From the NCBI GenBank assembly GCA_020002185.1, contig CM034544.1, positions 6,209,488-6,273,487 of the forward strand: a stretch of DNA of 64,000 nt. Direction: 5' to 3'. Positions 57,301-64,000 of this stretch are shown here, one piece after another; position 1 is the first letter of the stretch, and each line of letters begins with the position of its first letter. The translations under genes were made by a program, and so were the position numbers. The notes beneath the pieces are model-generated. The model searched no databases, had not been told where the DNA came from, and worked only from the letters and a program-made list of their open reading frames with translations. This DNA is from Paraescarpia echinospica (taxonomy: Eukaryota > Annelida > Polychaeta > Sabellida > Siboglinidae).

Positions 57301-58773
57301 TGTAAACAAACTGGTCCCTCCTGAAACACTTCAATTTCAACAACAATCAGACCTGATGTCACACCTTCAAAAGCAGCAGACTGCAATGTAAACAAACTGG
57401 TCCCTCCATGAAACACTTCAATTTCAACAACAATCAGACCTGAGGTCACCCCTTCAAAAGCAGCACACTGCAATGTAAACAAACTGGTCCCTCCATGAAA
57501 CACTTCAATTTCAACAACAATCAGACCTGAGGTCACCCCTTCAAAAGCAGCAGACTGCAATGTAAACAAACTGGTCCCTCCATGAAACACTTCAATTTCA
57601 ACAACATTCAGACCTGATGTCACCCCTTCAAAAGCAGCACACTGCAATGTAAACAAACTGGTCCCTCCATGAAACACTTCAATTTCAACAACAATCAGAC
57701 CTGAGGTCACCCCTTCAAAAGCAGCACACTGCAATGTAAACAAACTGGTCCCTCCATGAAACACTTCAATTTCAACAACAATCAGACCTGAGGTCACCCC
57801 TTCAACAGCAGCACACTGCAATGTAAACAAACTGTTCCCTCCCAAAACACTTCAATTTCAACAACAATCAGACCTGAGGTCACCCCTTCAACAGCAGCAC
57901 ACTGCAATGTAAACAAACTGGTCCCTCCTGAAACACTTCAATTTCAACAACAATCAGTAGTTAACTAAAACATGTTTGAGTGGTCACTTTTTTTAATATT
58001 ACAGTTTGAACATATACCATGATTTTAAGTAAAAAATCGAAGAGACAACCTCCCTTTAAACATGACTGTCACTTATGCCTGTTTGAGAAAATCGCCAGAT
58101 GAAATATTGAGACGACTCCTACAAACACACTTACCATGAAAGGGGCGCAGGTGCGGGGGTAACACCGGAGACAGTCCGAGAGACACCGAACAGCCACAGA
58201 CATCCTCTACAAACACAACATTACACGGGTGTTGAAAGTTGGACAATTATCGAGAGCGATAAATAGTCCTCCTAAATAATGCAGTGCGATCTGCTCTCCT
58301 AAAATTAAAGTACAAAAGCGATCCATATAAATTACGGATCATGTGACACACTTCCAAGTCAAGTATGGATTACCTCTTTAGTGAGAAACTAATTTTCGCT
58401 GATCGTTCTGTGCAAATTTTGCACTACCGGTGTATCTCTGCAACATTTTCTGTACAGACAACACCGATGGTGAAACATTCAACGCCGCTTCAGGTACAAA
58501 AATAATACATTTTGTTTTAGTGCAGTTTTATTGATCGGAGCAGCAGCATCTTAATCATAGAATCTAAACATCAACAAACTTTATTCATGATAGACTAAAT
58601 GAATTGAGTGTTATGTGATTTACCTCAGTCGGTGTTTGCAGTAGACATGAGATTGTCTGGGGAACTACAGATCCCATCAACTCCCGACTCAGTTCAGGGT
58701 AAAATTTGGCCTGCCGGAAGAGCTGAGTCATGGTACTGCATGTCACCTGCCATGTGACTATCTGGTCATGTGA
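42321..58773 (-). CDS. PELP1 orthologue (gene span, 14 coding exons in window, N-terminus missing)
   Basis: Joined minus-strand exons 58773-58624, 58206-58135, 54227-54168, 53611-53458, 51782-51650, 50985-50898, 50239-50145, 49172-49071, 48352-48214, 47390-47252, 46559-46504, 45872-45663, 44489-43926 and 42389-42321 total 2031 nt; all phases agree. The protein follows vertebrate PELP1 in order: helical RIX1 repeats (ECYSLLG...GARHTELW, EILHVVCRTLAV, VRTQVYDTLVTW), a basic linker KKRRRH, DSGVCLGALR, APYRSAPCRQALYRVLLSC, then VASFCREAL. PELP1 (yeast Rix1) is a nucleolar scaffold with TEX10, WDR18, LAS1L and SENP3 in 60S maturation/ITS2 removal; in vertebrates it also co-regulates nuclear receptors. 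The C-tail (~200 residues) is far shorter than human, with one small acidic patch instead of long poly-Glu and proline-rich runs. Roughly the first 120 residues lie beyond the right edge. Confidence 0.93.
42390..43925 (-). other. Last PELP1 intron
   Basis: Holds a TG/TATG microsatellite (43152-43540) and otherwise nothing recognised. Borders read AG|gtaataat (minus-strand donor) and ttgacag (acceptor). Confidence 0.7.
43152..43540 (+). repeat. (TGTATG/TGTG) microsatellite, about 390 bp
   Basis: Mixture of tgtatgtatg, tgtgtgtg and tgcg interruptions. It keeps five frames open as CVCMYV or HTHTYI artefacts. Confidence 0.97.
43926..44489 (-). CDS. PELP1, large C-terminal exon
   Basis: 188 codons, phase 0 at both ends. 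It starts VASFCREALVICSSIVHPRA, aligned to the end of the conserved PELP1 core, then a low-complexity Ser/Thr/Val-rich tail with one acidic cluster (SASESDDIDEEE). Donor ctcag|gtaata. The frame stays open past the donor to a stop at 43812, so a read-through isoform ending MPVVSV is possible. Confidence 0.92.
45089..45256. mobile_element. pogo/Tigger-like MITE
   Basis: The left end cagtcgccctcgtgactg and, on the minus strand, the right end cagtcgaagcttgcttgat resemble pogo-type termini. The inside alternates ggtgacc/ggtggct blocks in inverted order (caggtgacc...gaggtgacc). About 168 bp, no ORF. Target-site TA is clear only on the left. Confidence 0.5.
45290..45640 (-). repeat. Dispersed non-coding repeat family, copy 4 (inverted)
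   Basis: Minus-strand 45500-45620 matches 27180-27310, including gttcttaagac, ccaaattgtgtttagtaa and gaaggcacgaccac. Confidence 0.65.
45663..45872 (-). CDS. PELP1 exon, conserved core end
   Basis: 70 codons, phase 0, acceptor ctgtccacag, donor atacag|gtaagc. Contains KVHETVVPLLF, EVTLAPYRSAPCRQALY and TQCALRIFTAG, matching the vertebrate stretch around PYTSSRCRRELY and ACALQAF. Strikingly GC-rich compared with neighbouring introns. Confidence 0.95.
46025..46410 (+). repeat. Dispersed non-coding repeat family, copy 5
   Basis: Shares tttatcgtaaaatcacgtta, ggaaccagtttgttta and cattgaactgctgaatt with 38650-39010 in the same order. It lies in a PELP1 intron. Confidence 0.6.
46504..46559 (-). CDS. 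PELP1 small exon
   Basis: 56 nt, phase 1 in and phase 0 out; acceptor tcctcttcag, donor cacaag|gtaaat. Encodes LHHLLISTGQFLPLKHHK, aligned with LSRTILMCGPLIKEETHR of human PELP1. Confidence 0.92.
46560..47251 (-). other. PELP1 intron, nothing recognised
   Basis: No repeat or frame of note apart from a short ctctccctcc run near 46620-46655. Confidence 0.5.
47252..47390 (-). CDS. PELP1 exon with basic linker
   Basis: 139 nt, phase 0 in and phase 1 out; acceptor gtgtcag, donor acgag|gtacaa. It encodes a polar stretch with KEPVAKKRRRH, a likely nuclear localisation signal, then HVDSGVCLGALR, matching the SDVCAAALRG motif of human PELP1. Confidence 0.93.
47391..48213 (-). other. PELP1 intron, nothing recognised
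   Basis: AT-rich, unstructured. The donor follows the exon end at 48214. Confidence 0.5.
48214..48352 (-). CDS. PELP1 exon (RIX1 repeat region)
   Basis: 139 nt, phase 2 in and phase 0 out; acceptor gttgtag, donor catg|gtaatg. Encodes RVRTQVYDTLVTWLRELG (human TVRTKVYAILELWVQVCG) and LLPLILTDCSPHAGIVM. Confidence 0.94.
48547..49060 (-). repeat. 28-bp minisatellite starting just inside a PELP1 donor
   Basis: On the + strand the units are tatgaccctgaaccagtgc plus ctgatatat or atcaaagat, about 17 copies, moderately diverged. In gene orientation the array starts within about 10 bases of the splice donor of exon 49071-49172. Confidence 0.88.
49071..49172 (-). CDS. PELP1 exon (RIX1 repeat region)
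   Basis: 102 nt, phase 2 in and out; acceptor atgttgcag, donor tttgg|gtaggt. Encodes ATDVLLPHASVINKLTTQS and SWSVSDTGHARLF, aligned with the RLLPQVLNAWS region of human PELP1. Confidence 0.9.
49173..50144 (-). other. PELP1 intron, no repeat; one orphan frame
   Basis: A 112-codon minus-strand frame at 49402-49740 has no recognisable domain. A (TATATG)n microsatellite lies at 50080-50120. Confidence 0.45.
50145..50239 (-). CDS. PELP1 exon (RIX1 repeat region)
   Basis: 95 nt, phase 0 in and phase 2 out; acceptor gttgacag, donor gaatg|gtaaac. Encodes VTSVSKETVTLAAVLPALHV and SALKLLTVLIE, aligned with LLLLPSIHLEALDLLSALIL in human. Confidence 0.92.
50295..50472. mobile_element. pogo/Tigger-like MITE in a PELP1 intron
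   Basis: The left end agtgaagctcactattacgg and, on the minus strand, the right end tgaacctcacactatacgg are imperfect terminal inverted repeats; inside are inverted ggccacc/ggtgacc blocks. About 178 bp, same family style as 45089. Confidence 0.55.
50898..50985 (-). CDS. PELP1 exon (RIX1 repeat region)
   Basis: 88 nt, phase 2 in and phase 0 out; acceptor tttgaag, donor atgctg|gtacgt. Encodes EEFASVVKLPVKEILHVVCR and TLAVTPKML, a very clear match to human VPVQEILDLICRTLSV. Confidence 0.95.
51446..51612. mobile_element. 167-bp MITE with long terminal inverted repeats
   Basis: Starts cagtgtatccactacaccgt and ends with the complement (acggtgtattggatacactg); with gaps, the inverted match extends about 55 bp including tactggaagc. 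No ORF. It lies in a PELP1 intron between exons 51650 and 50985, just after a (gacca)n run at 51408-51433. Confidence 0.75.
51650..51782 (-). CDS. PELP1 exon (RIX1 repeat region)
   Basis: 133 nt, phase 1 in and phase 2 out. Acceptor gttagtcgcag chosen over a later ttgcag (51742) because only this one keeps phase with the preceding donor and restores the human spacing. Encodes SESGHCYRLQHRFHVLTRLL and IHMLS across the junction (human LLQLRQRFSGLARCLGLMLS). Confidence 0.88.
51783..52470 (-). other. PELP1 intron, nothing recognised
   Basis: AT-rich, unstructured, bordering the pyrimidine-poor minisatellite to its right. Confidence 0.45.
52478..53457 (-). repeat. Minisatellite of 18-21-bp units grown from a PELP1 splice donor
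   Basis: The exon ends cttccccacaaag|gtactcc. The intron then repeats (cc)ccacaaaggtactcctcc, ccccaaaggtatacctcc and cctcaaagatactcctcc for about 980 bp, often in trios of 53-60 bp. Dozens of units carry AAAG|GTA. The exon's own frame stays open through the whole array to a stop at 52445, and another frame is also open, giving artificial PPQRYSSPKG-type proteins. Confidence 0.9.
53458..53611 (-). CDS. PELP1 exon flanked on both sides by minisatellites
   Basis: 154 nt, phase 0 in and phase 1 out; acceptor ctgtttcag, donor caaag|gtactc. Encodes GAAECYSLLGGCGG, GSQGARHTELWSQL and RVLGSLHNTLNYLYELLPHK, matching human ACECYSRLP, GLKHTESWEQEL and LASLHTLLGALYE. The donor choice is supported by phase and by the length to the next conserved block. 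Overlapping longer open frames run into the intronic repeat. Confidence 0.92.
53620..53850 (-). repeat. 20-bp tandem repeat next to a PELP1 acceptor, about 11 copies
   Basis: Two subtypes on the + strand: gtcaacacca(t/c)caagtgtta and aatcaacaccactctgtttg. In gene orientation the repeat runs into the acceptor ggtgttgactgtttcag. Confidence 0.85.
54168..54227 (-). CDS. PELP1 60-nt exon
   Basis: 20 codons, phase 0 both sides; acceptor tgcttgcag, donor gctgag|gtaaat. Encodes NKIETMIVPLLDRTEEGLAE, aligned with KGKLASFFLSRVDALSPQLQ of human PELP1. A longer overlapping open frame (54006-54242) reads into the intron. Confidence 0.9.
54228..55050 (-). other. PELP1 intron, left part
   Basis: AT-rich. 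The phrase ataattctgagaaaggtcatgac at 54965 also occurs at 10155, marking a dispersed repeat. No exon. Confidence 0.45.
55056..57958 (-). repeat. 86/87-bp satellite in a PELP1 intron, about 33 copies
   Basis: Unit: aaactggtccctccatgaaa, cacttcaatttcaacaacaa, tcagacctgaggtcacccct, tcaaaagcagcacactgcaa, tgtaaac. The form with ccatg is 87 bp (29 codons, all open on the minus strand); the forms with cctg or cccg are 86. Runs of the 87-bp form give an open frame up to 190 codons (57273-57845). A 259-bp (three-unit) higher-order period is visible at 55216, 55475 and 55734. Confidence 0.96.
57959..58134 (-). other. PELP1 intron edge with fragment of the dispersed repeat
   Basis: atgattttaagtaaaaaatc and acctccctttaaa resemble 39020-39060 of dispersed repeat copy 2. 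Confidence 0.35.
58135..58206 (-). CDS. PELP1 72-nt exon
   Basis: 24 codons, phase 0 both sides; acceptor gtgtttgtag, donor tcatg|gtaagt. Encodes RMSVAVRCLSDCLRCYPRTC and APFM, aligned with ALEGMKACMTYFPRACGSL of human. A second AG two bases later would break phase. Confidence 0.92.
58207..58623 (-). other. PELP1 intron, nothing recognised
   Basis: Ordinary intron with good borders and no repeat. Confidence 0.5.
58624..58773 (-). CDS. PELP1, most upstream exon in the window
   Basis: 50 codons, phase 0 both sides; acceptor ttttattgcag, donor actgag|gtaaat. Encodes MTQLFRQAKFYPELSRELMG and VVPQTISCLLQTPTE, aligned with LRDLLRYAAQLPALFRDISM and LPGLLTSLLGL in human, i.e. about residue 120 onward. 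Exons for the N-terminal part must lie beyond 64000. Confidence 0.92.
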
Positions 58774-59437
58774 CTGCAATAAAATCATACAAAGAAATTA
58801 AATAAGTAAGTAAATCATTTATTTCCAACAATATCCAACATTACACGTCACAATATGACAAATACAATGTTGTTTGTGGAAAGGGGTTGAACAGAAGTAC
58901 ACTACTTATCAGTGGTTCATCCCCAACTATTTTAGGTGGTGGCGATGTAAATACAATGTTTTTATTAAGTGTTGTAAATTACCAATCAAAATGACTGTAC
59001 ACAGTGCCTACAACATAAGTTTATATTTGTTTTGGTTTTTGACATTTTTTATATTCTTATGAGTCTTCATTACTCCACATAGTACCACGAGTACAACACT
59101 GCCGTAGATCTCTCAATTATAGATGATTTGTACTTTTCTTTAAACTTACAAAGTAACAACTTCCTGTGCTGGTTGTAGCTTCACTCAAAGTTCTGAGATA
59201 AATCTGACAGTATGTTCATTCTTTTATACATAATTTAGATACTAAATTACTAATGATAACAATAATTAATAAGTAAATTTATGAAGGTAGGTAGCACAAA
59301 TTTCCATTCACCAGATGCCGCTATACAGACACAGAAGATGGGTTAACGAAGTATTCTCATCTGACGGTTAACAAAAATAAGAAAATTTTAATAGTTTTTC
59401 CAAACACTCTGCACACATTTTCTACAGTTGCTGCAAA
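58774..59437 (-). other. PELP1 intron, unstructured part
   Basis: No repeat or exon seen on either strand up to the start of the 46-bp satellite. Confidence 0.45.
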
Positions 59438-62400
59438 TTATATAAAACATGCAAACTGATTGGTTGATGGCTCATGTAGTTAATTGTGTAAAACATGCAA
59501 ACTGATTGGTTGATGGTTCATGTAGTTAATTGTGTAAAACATGCAAACTGATTGGTTGATGGTTCATGTAGTTAATTGTATAAAACATCCAAACTGATTG
59601 GTTGATGGTTCATGTAGTTAATTGTGTAAAACATCCAAACTGATTGGTTGATGGTTCATGTAGTTAATTGTGTAAAACATCCAGTGATTGGTTGATGGCT
59701 CATGTAGTTAATTGTGTAAAACATCAAAACTGATTGGTTGATGGTTCAGGTAGTTAATTGTGTAAAACATCCAAACTGATTGGTTGATGGCTCATGTAGT
59801 TAATTGTGTAAAACATCCAAACTGATTGGTTGATGGCTCATGTAGTTAATTGTGTAAAACATCCAAACTGATTGGTTGATGGTTCAGGTAGTAGTTAATT
59901 GTGTAAAACATCCAAACTGATTGGTTGATGGCTCATGTAGTTAATTGTATAAAACATCCAAACTGATTGGTTGATGGTTCATGTAGTTAATTGTGTAAAA
60001 CATCCAAACTGATTGGTTGATGGTTCATGTAGTTAATTGTGTAAAACATCCAAACTGATTGGTTGATGTTTCATGTAGTTAATTGTGTAAAACATCCAAA
60101 CTGATTGGTTGATGGTTCATGTAGTTAATTGTGTAAAACATCCAAACTGATTGGTTGATGGTTCATGTACTTAATTGTGTAAAACATCCAAACTGATTGG
60201 TTGATGGCTCATGTAGTTAATTGTATAAAACATCCAAACTGATTGGTTGATGGTTCATGTAGTTAATTGTGTAAAACATCCAAACTGATTGGTTGATGGT
60301 TCATGTAGTTAATTGTGTAAAACATCCAGTGATTGGTTGATGGCTCATGTAGTTAATTGTGTAAAACATCCAAACTGATTGGTTGATGGTTCAGGTAGTT
60401 AATTGTGTAAAACATCCAAACTGATTGGTTGATGGCTCATGTAGTTAATTGTGTAAAACATCCAAACTGATTGGTTGATGGTTCAGGTAGTAGTTAATTG
60501 TGTAAAACATCCAAACTGATTGGTTGATGGCTCATGTAGTTAATTGTATAAAACATCCAAACTGATTGGTTGATGGTTCATGTAGTTAATTGTGTAAAAC
60601 ATCCAAACTGATTGGTTGATGGTTCATGTAGTTAATTGTGTAAAACATCCAAACTGATTGGTTGATGGTTCATGTAATTAATTGTGTAAAACATCCAAAC
60701 TGATTGGTTGATGGTTCATGTAGTTAATTGTGTAAAACATCCAAACTGATTGGTTGATGGTTCATGTACTTAATTGTGTAAAACATCCAAACTGATTGGT
60801 TGATGGCTCATGTAGTTAATTGTATAAAACATCCAAACTGATTGGTTGATGGTTCATGTAGTTAATTGTGTAAAACATCCAAACTGATTGGTTGATGGCT
60901 CATGTAGTTAATTGTGTAAAACATCCAAACTGATTGGTTGATGGTTCATGTAGTTAATTGTGTAAAACATCCAAACTGATTGGTTGATGGTTCATGTAGT
61001 TAATTGTGTAAAACATCAAAACTGATTGGTTGATGGTTCATGTAATTAATTGTGTAAAACATCAAAACTGATTGGTTGATGGTTCATGGTTGTGTAAAAC
61101 ATCCAAACTGATTGGTTGATGGTTCAGGTAGTTAATTGTATAAAATATCCAAACTGATTGGTTGATGGTTCAGGTAGTTAATTGTGTAAAACATCCAAAC
61201 TGATTGGTTGATGGCTCATGTAGTTAATTGTGTAAAACATCCAAACTGATTGGTTGATGGTTCATGTAATTAATTGTGTAAAACATCCAAACTGATTGGT
61301 TGATGGCTCATGTAGTTAATTGTATAAAACATCCAAACTGATTGGTTGATGGTTCATGTAGTTAATTGTGTAAAACATCCAAACTGATTGGTTGATGGCT
61401 CATGTAGTTAATTGTGTAAAACATCCAAACTGATTGGTTGATGGTTCATGTAATTAATTGTGTAAAACATCCAAACTGATTGGTTGATGGCTCATGTAGT
61501 TAATTGTGTAAAACATCAAAACTGATTGGTTGATGGTTCATGTAGTTAATTGTGTAAAACATCCAAACTGATTGGTTGATGGTTCAGGTAGTTAATTGTG
61601 TAAAATATCCAAACTGATTGGTTCATGGTTCAGGTAGTTAATTGTGTAAAACATCCAAACTGATTGGTTGATGGCTCATGTAGTTAATTGTGTAAAACAT
61701 CCAAACTGATTGGTTGATGGTTCAGGTAGTTAACTGTGTAAAACTTCCAAACTGACTGGTTGATGGCTCATGTAGTTAATTGTGTAAAACATCCAAACTG
61801 ATTGGTTGATGGTTCATGTAGTTAATTGTATAAAACATCCAAACTGATTGGTTGATGGTTCATGTAGTTAATTGTGTAAAACATTCAAACTGATTGGTTG
61901 ATGGTTCATGTAGTTAATTGTATAAAACATCCAAACTGATTGGTTGATGGCTCATGTAGTTAATTGTGTAAAACATCCAAACTGATTGGTTGATGGTTCA
62001 GGTAGTTAATTGTGTAAAACATCCAAACTGATTGGTTGATGGCTCATGTAGTTAATTGTGTAAAACATCCAAACTGATTGGTTGATGGTTCAGGTAGTTA
62101 ATTGTGTAAAACATCCAAACTGATTGGTTGATGGCTCATGTAGTTAATTGTATAAAACATCCAAACTGATTGGTTGATGGTTCATGTAGTTAATTGTGTA
62201 AAACATCCAAACTGATTGGTTGATGGTTCATGTAGTTAATTGTGTAAAACATCCAAACTGATTGGTTGATGGTTCATGTAGTTAATTGTGTAAAACATCC
62301 AAACTGATTGGTTGATGGTTCATGTACTTAATTGTGTAAAACATCCAAACTGATTGGTTGATGGCTCATGTAGTTAATTGTGTAAAACATCCAAACTGAT

Positions 62401-64000
62401 TGGTTGATGGTTCATGTAGTTAATTGTGTAAAACATCCAAACTGATTGGTTGATGGTTCATGTACTTAATTGTGTAAAACATCCAAACTGATTGGTTGAT
62501 GGCTCATGTAGTTAATTGTATAAAACATCCAAACTGATTGGTTGATGGTTCATGTAGTTAATTGTGTAAAACATCCAAACTGATTGGTTGATGGTTCATG
62601 TAGTTAATTGTGTAAAACATCCAGTGATTGGTTGATGGCTCATGTAGTTAATTGTGTAAAACATCCAAACTGATTGGTTGATGGTTCAGGTAGTTAATTG
62701 TGTAAAACATCCAAACTGATTGGTTGATGGCTCATGTAGTTAATTGTGTAAAACATCCAAACTGATTGGTTGATGGCTCATGTAGTTAATTGTGTAAAAC
62801 ATCCAAACTGATTGGTTGATGGTTCAGGTAGTTAATTGTGTAAAACATCCAAACTGATTGGTTGATGGCTCATGTAGTTAATTGTATAAAACATCCAAAC
62901 TGATTGGTTGATGGTTCATGTAGTTAATTGTGTAAAACATCCAAACTGATTGGTTGATGGTTCATGTAGTTAATTGTGTAAAACATCCAAACTGATTGGT
63001 TGATGGTTCATGTAATTAATTGTGTAAAACATCCAAACTGATTGGTTGATGGTTCATGTAGTTAATTGTGTAAAACATCCAAACTGATTGGTTGATGGTT
63101 CATGTACTTAATTGTGTAAAACATCCAAACTGATTGGTTGATGGCTCATGTAGTTAATTGTATAAAACATCCAAACTGATTGGTTGATGGTTCATGTAGT
63201 TAATTGTGTAAAACATCCAAACTGATTGGTTGATGGCTCATGTAGTTAATTGTGTAAAACATCCAAACTGATTGGTTGATGGTTCATGTAATTAATTGTG
63301 TAAAACATCCAAACTGATTGGTTGATGGTTCATGTAGTTAATTGTGTAAAACATCAAAACTGATTGGTTGATGGTTCATGTAATTAATTGTGTAAAACAT
63401 CCAAACTGATTGGTTGATGGCTCATGTAGTTAATTGTGTAAAACATCAAAACTGATTGGTTGATGGTTCATGTAGTTAATTGTGTAAAACATCCAAACTG
63501 ATTGGTTGATGGTTCAGGTAGTTAATTGTGTAAAATATCCAAACTGATTGGTTGATGGTTCAGGTAGTTAATTGTGTAAAACATCCAAACTGATTGGTTG
63601 ATGGCTCATGTAGTTAATTGTGTAAAACATCCAAACTGATTGGTTGATGGTTCATGTAATTAATTATGTAAAACATCCAAACTGATTGGTTGATGGCTCA
63701 TGTAGTTAATTGTATAAAACATCCAAACTGATTGGTTGATGGTTCATGTAGTTAATTGTGTAAAACATCCAAACTGATTGGTTGATGGCTCATGTAGTTA
63801 ATTGTGTAAAACATCCAAACTGATTGGTTGATGGTTCATGTAATTAATTGTGTAAAACATCCAAACTGATTGGTTGATGGCTCATGTAGTTAATTGTGTA
63901 AAACATCAAAACTGATTGGTTGATGGTTCATGTAGTTAATTGTGTAAAACATCCAAACTGATTGGTTGATGGTTCAGGTAGTTAATTGTGTAAAATATCC
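59438..64000 (+). repeat. 46-bp satellite with a CCAAT (NF-Y) consensus in most units, about 100 copies, continuing off the window
   Basis: Unit: taattgtgtaaaacatccaa, actgattggttgatggttca, tgtagt. Variants: ggttca/ggctca, catgtagt/caggtagt/catgtaat/catgtact, rare 41-bp units lacking aaact (ccagtgattgg near 59681, 60326, 62621). Higher-order copies are visible, for example taaaatatcc at 61141/61601 and 63531/63991, both exactly 460 apart (10 units). It lies in the PELP1 intron upstream of exon 58773. Confidence 0.97.

Overview
This is animal (bilaterian, probably marine invertebrate) genomic DNA. It is AT-rich, with short coding exons separated by long introns with GT..AG borders, tRNA-derived SINEs, a decayed non-LTR reverse transcriptase, foldback and MITE-like elements and many minisatellites. 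I cannot name the species. There is nothing prokaryotic: no operons, ribosome binding sites or CRISPR.

Two protein genes can be reconstructed exon by exon. They converge tail to tail, with stop codons about 6.5 kb apart. On the + strand (19380-35818) is a complete five-coding-exon SLC16/monocarboxylate-transporter-like gene. Every junction is phase 1, the exons sum to 1503 nt, and the product is 500 residues with 12 predicted membrane segments and the DGGWGW family signature. On the - strand (58773 down to 42321) are 14 coding exons of a PELP1 orthologue, the RIX1-domain scaffold of the 60S pre-ribosome/ITS2-processing complex. They are phase-consistent and sum to 2031 nt (676 codons plus stop). 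The N-terminal exon(s) must lie beyond the right edge, past a 46-bp satellite that runs off the window. The two genes have no evident functional link.

Layout: 1-19 kb has no recognisable gene and holds a 31-bp minisatellite, two copies of a palindromic (foldback) element with tRNA-like arms, degenerate repeats, a SINE and a 41-bp minisatellite that runs up to transporter exon 1. 19.4-35.8 kb is the transporter, with introns carrying an RT relic, a broken SGNH-hydrolase ORF, 39-, 40- and 43-bp minisatellites and a SINE. 35.8-42.3 kb is the intergenic stretch between the two 3' ends: SINEs, a dispersed non-coding repeat family and 58-, 30- and 19-bp arrays. 42.3-58.8 kb is PELP1. 59.4-64 kb is about 100 copies of a 46-bp unit, most carrying a full NF-Y (CCAAT) consensus.

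The most unusual feature is where the minisatellites sit. Many abut, or contain copies of, an exon border. Transporter exon 3 has its 3' splice site triplicated in frame. Transporter exon 4 has its 5' splice site copied ten more times. A PELP1 exon has its donor copied through about 1 kb of intron that stays open in the exon's frame. The last PELP1 codons and stop are the unit of a 31-bp array in the 3' UTR. I read this as repeated tandem duplication starting at gene boundaries. Tandem repeats cover very roughly a quarter of the window, so some adjacency is expected by chance.
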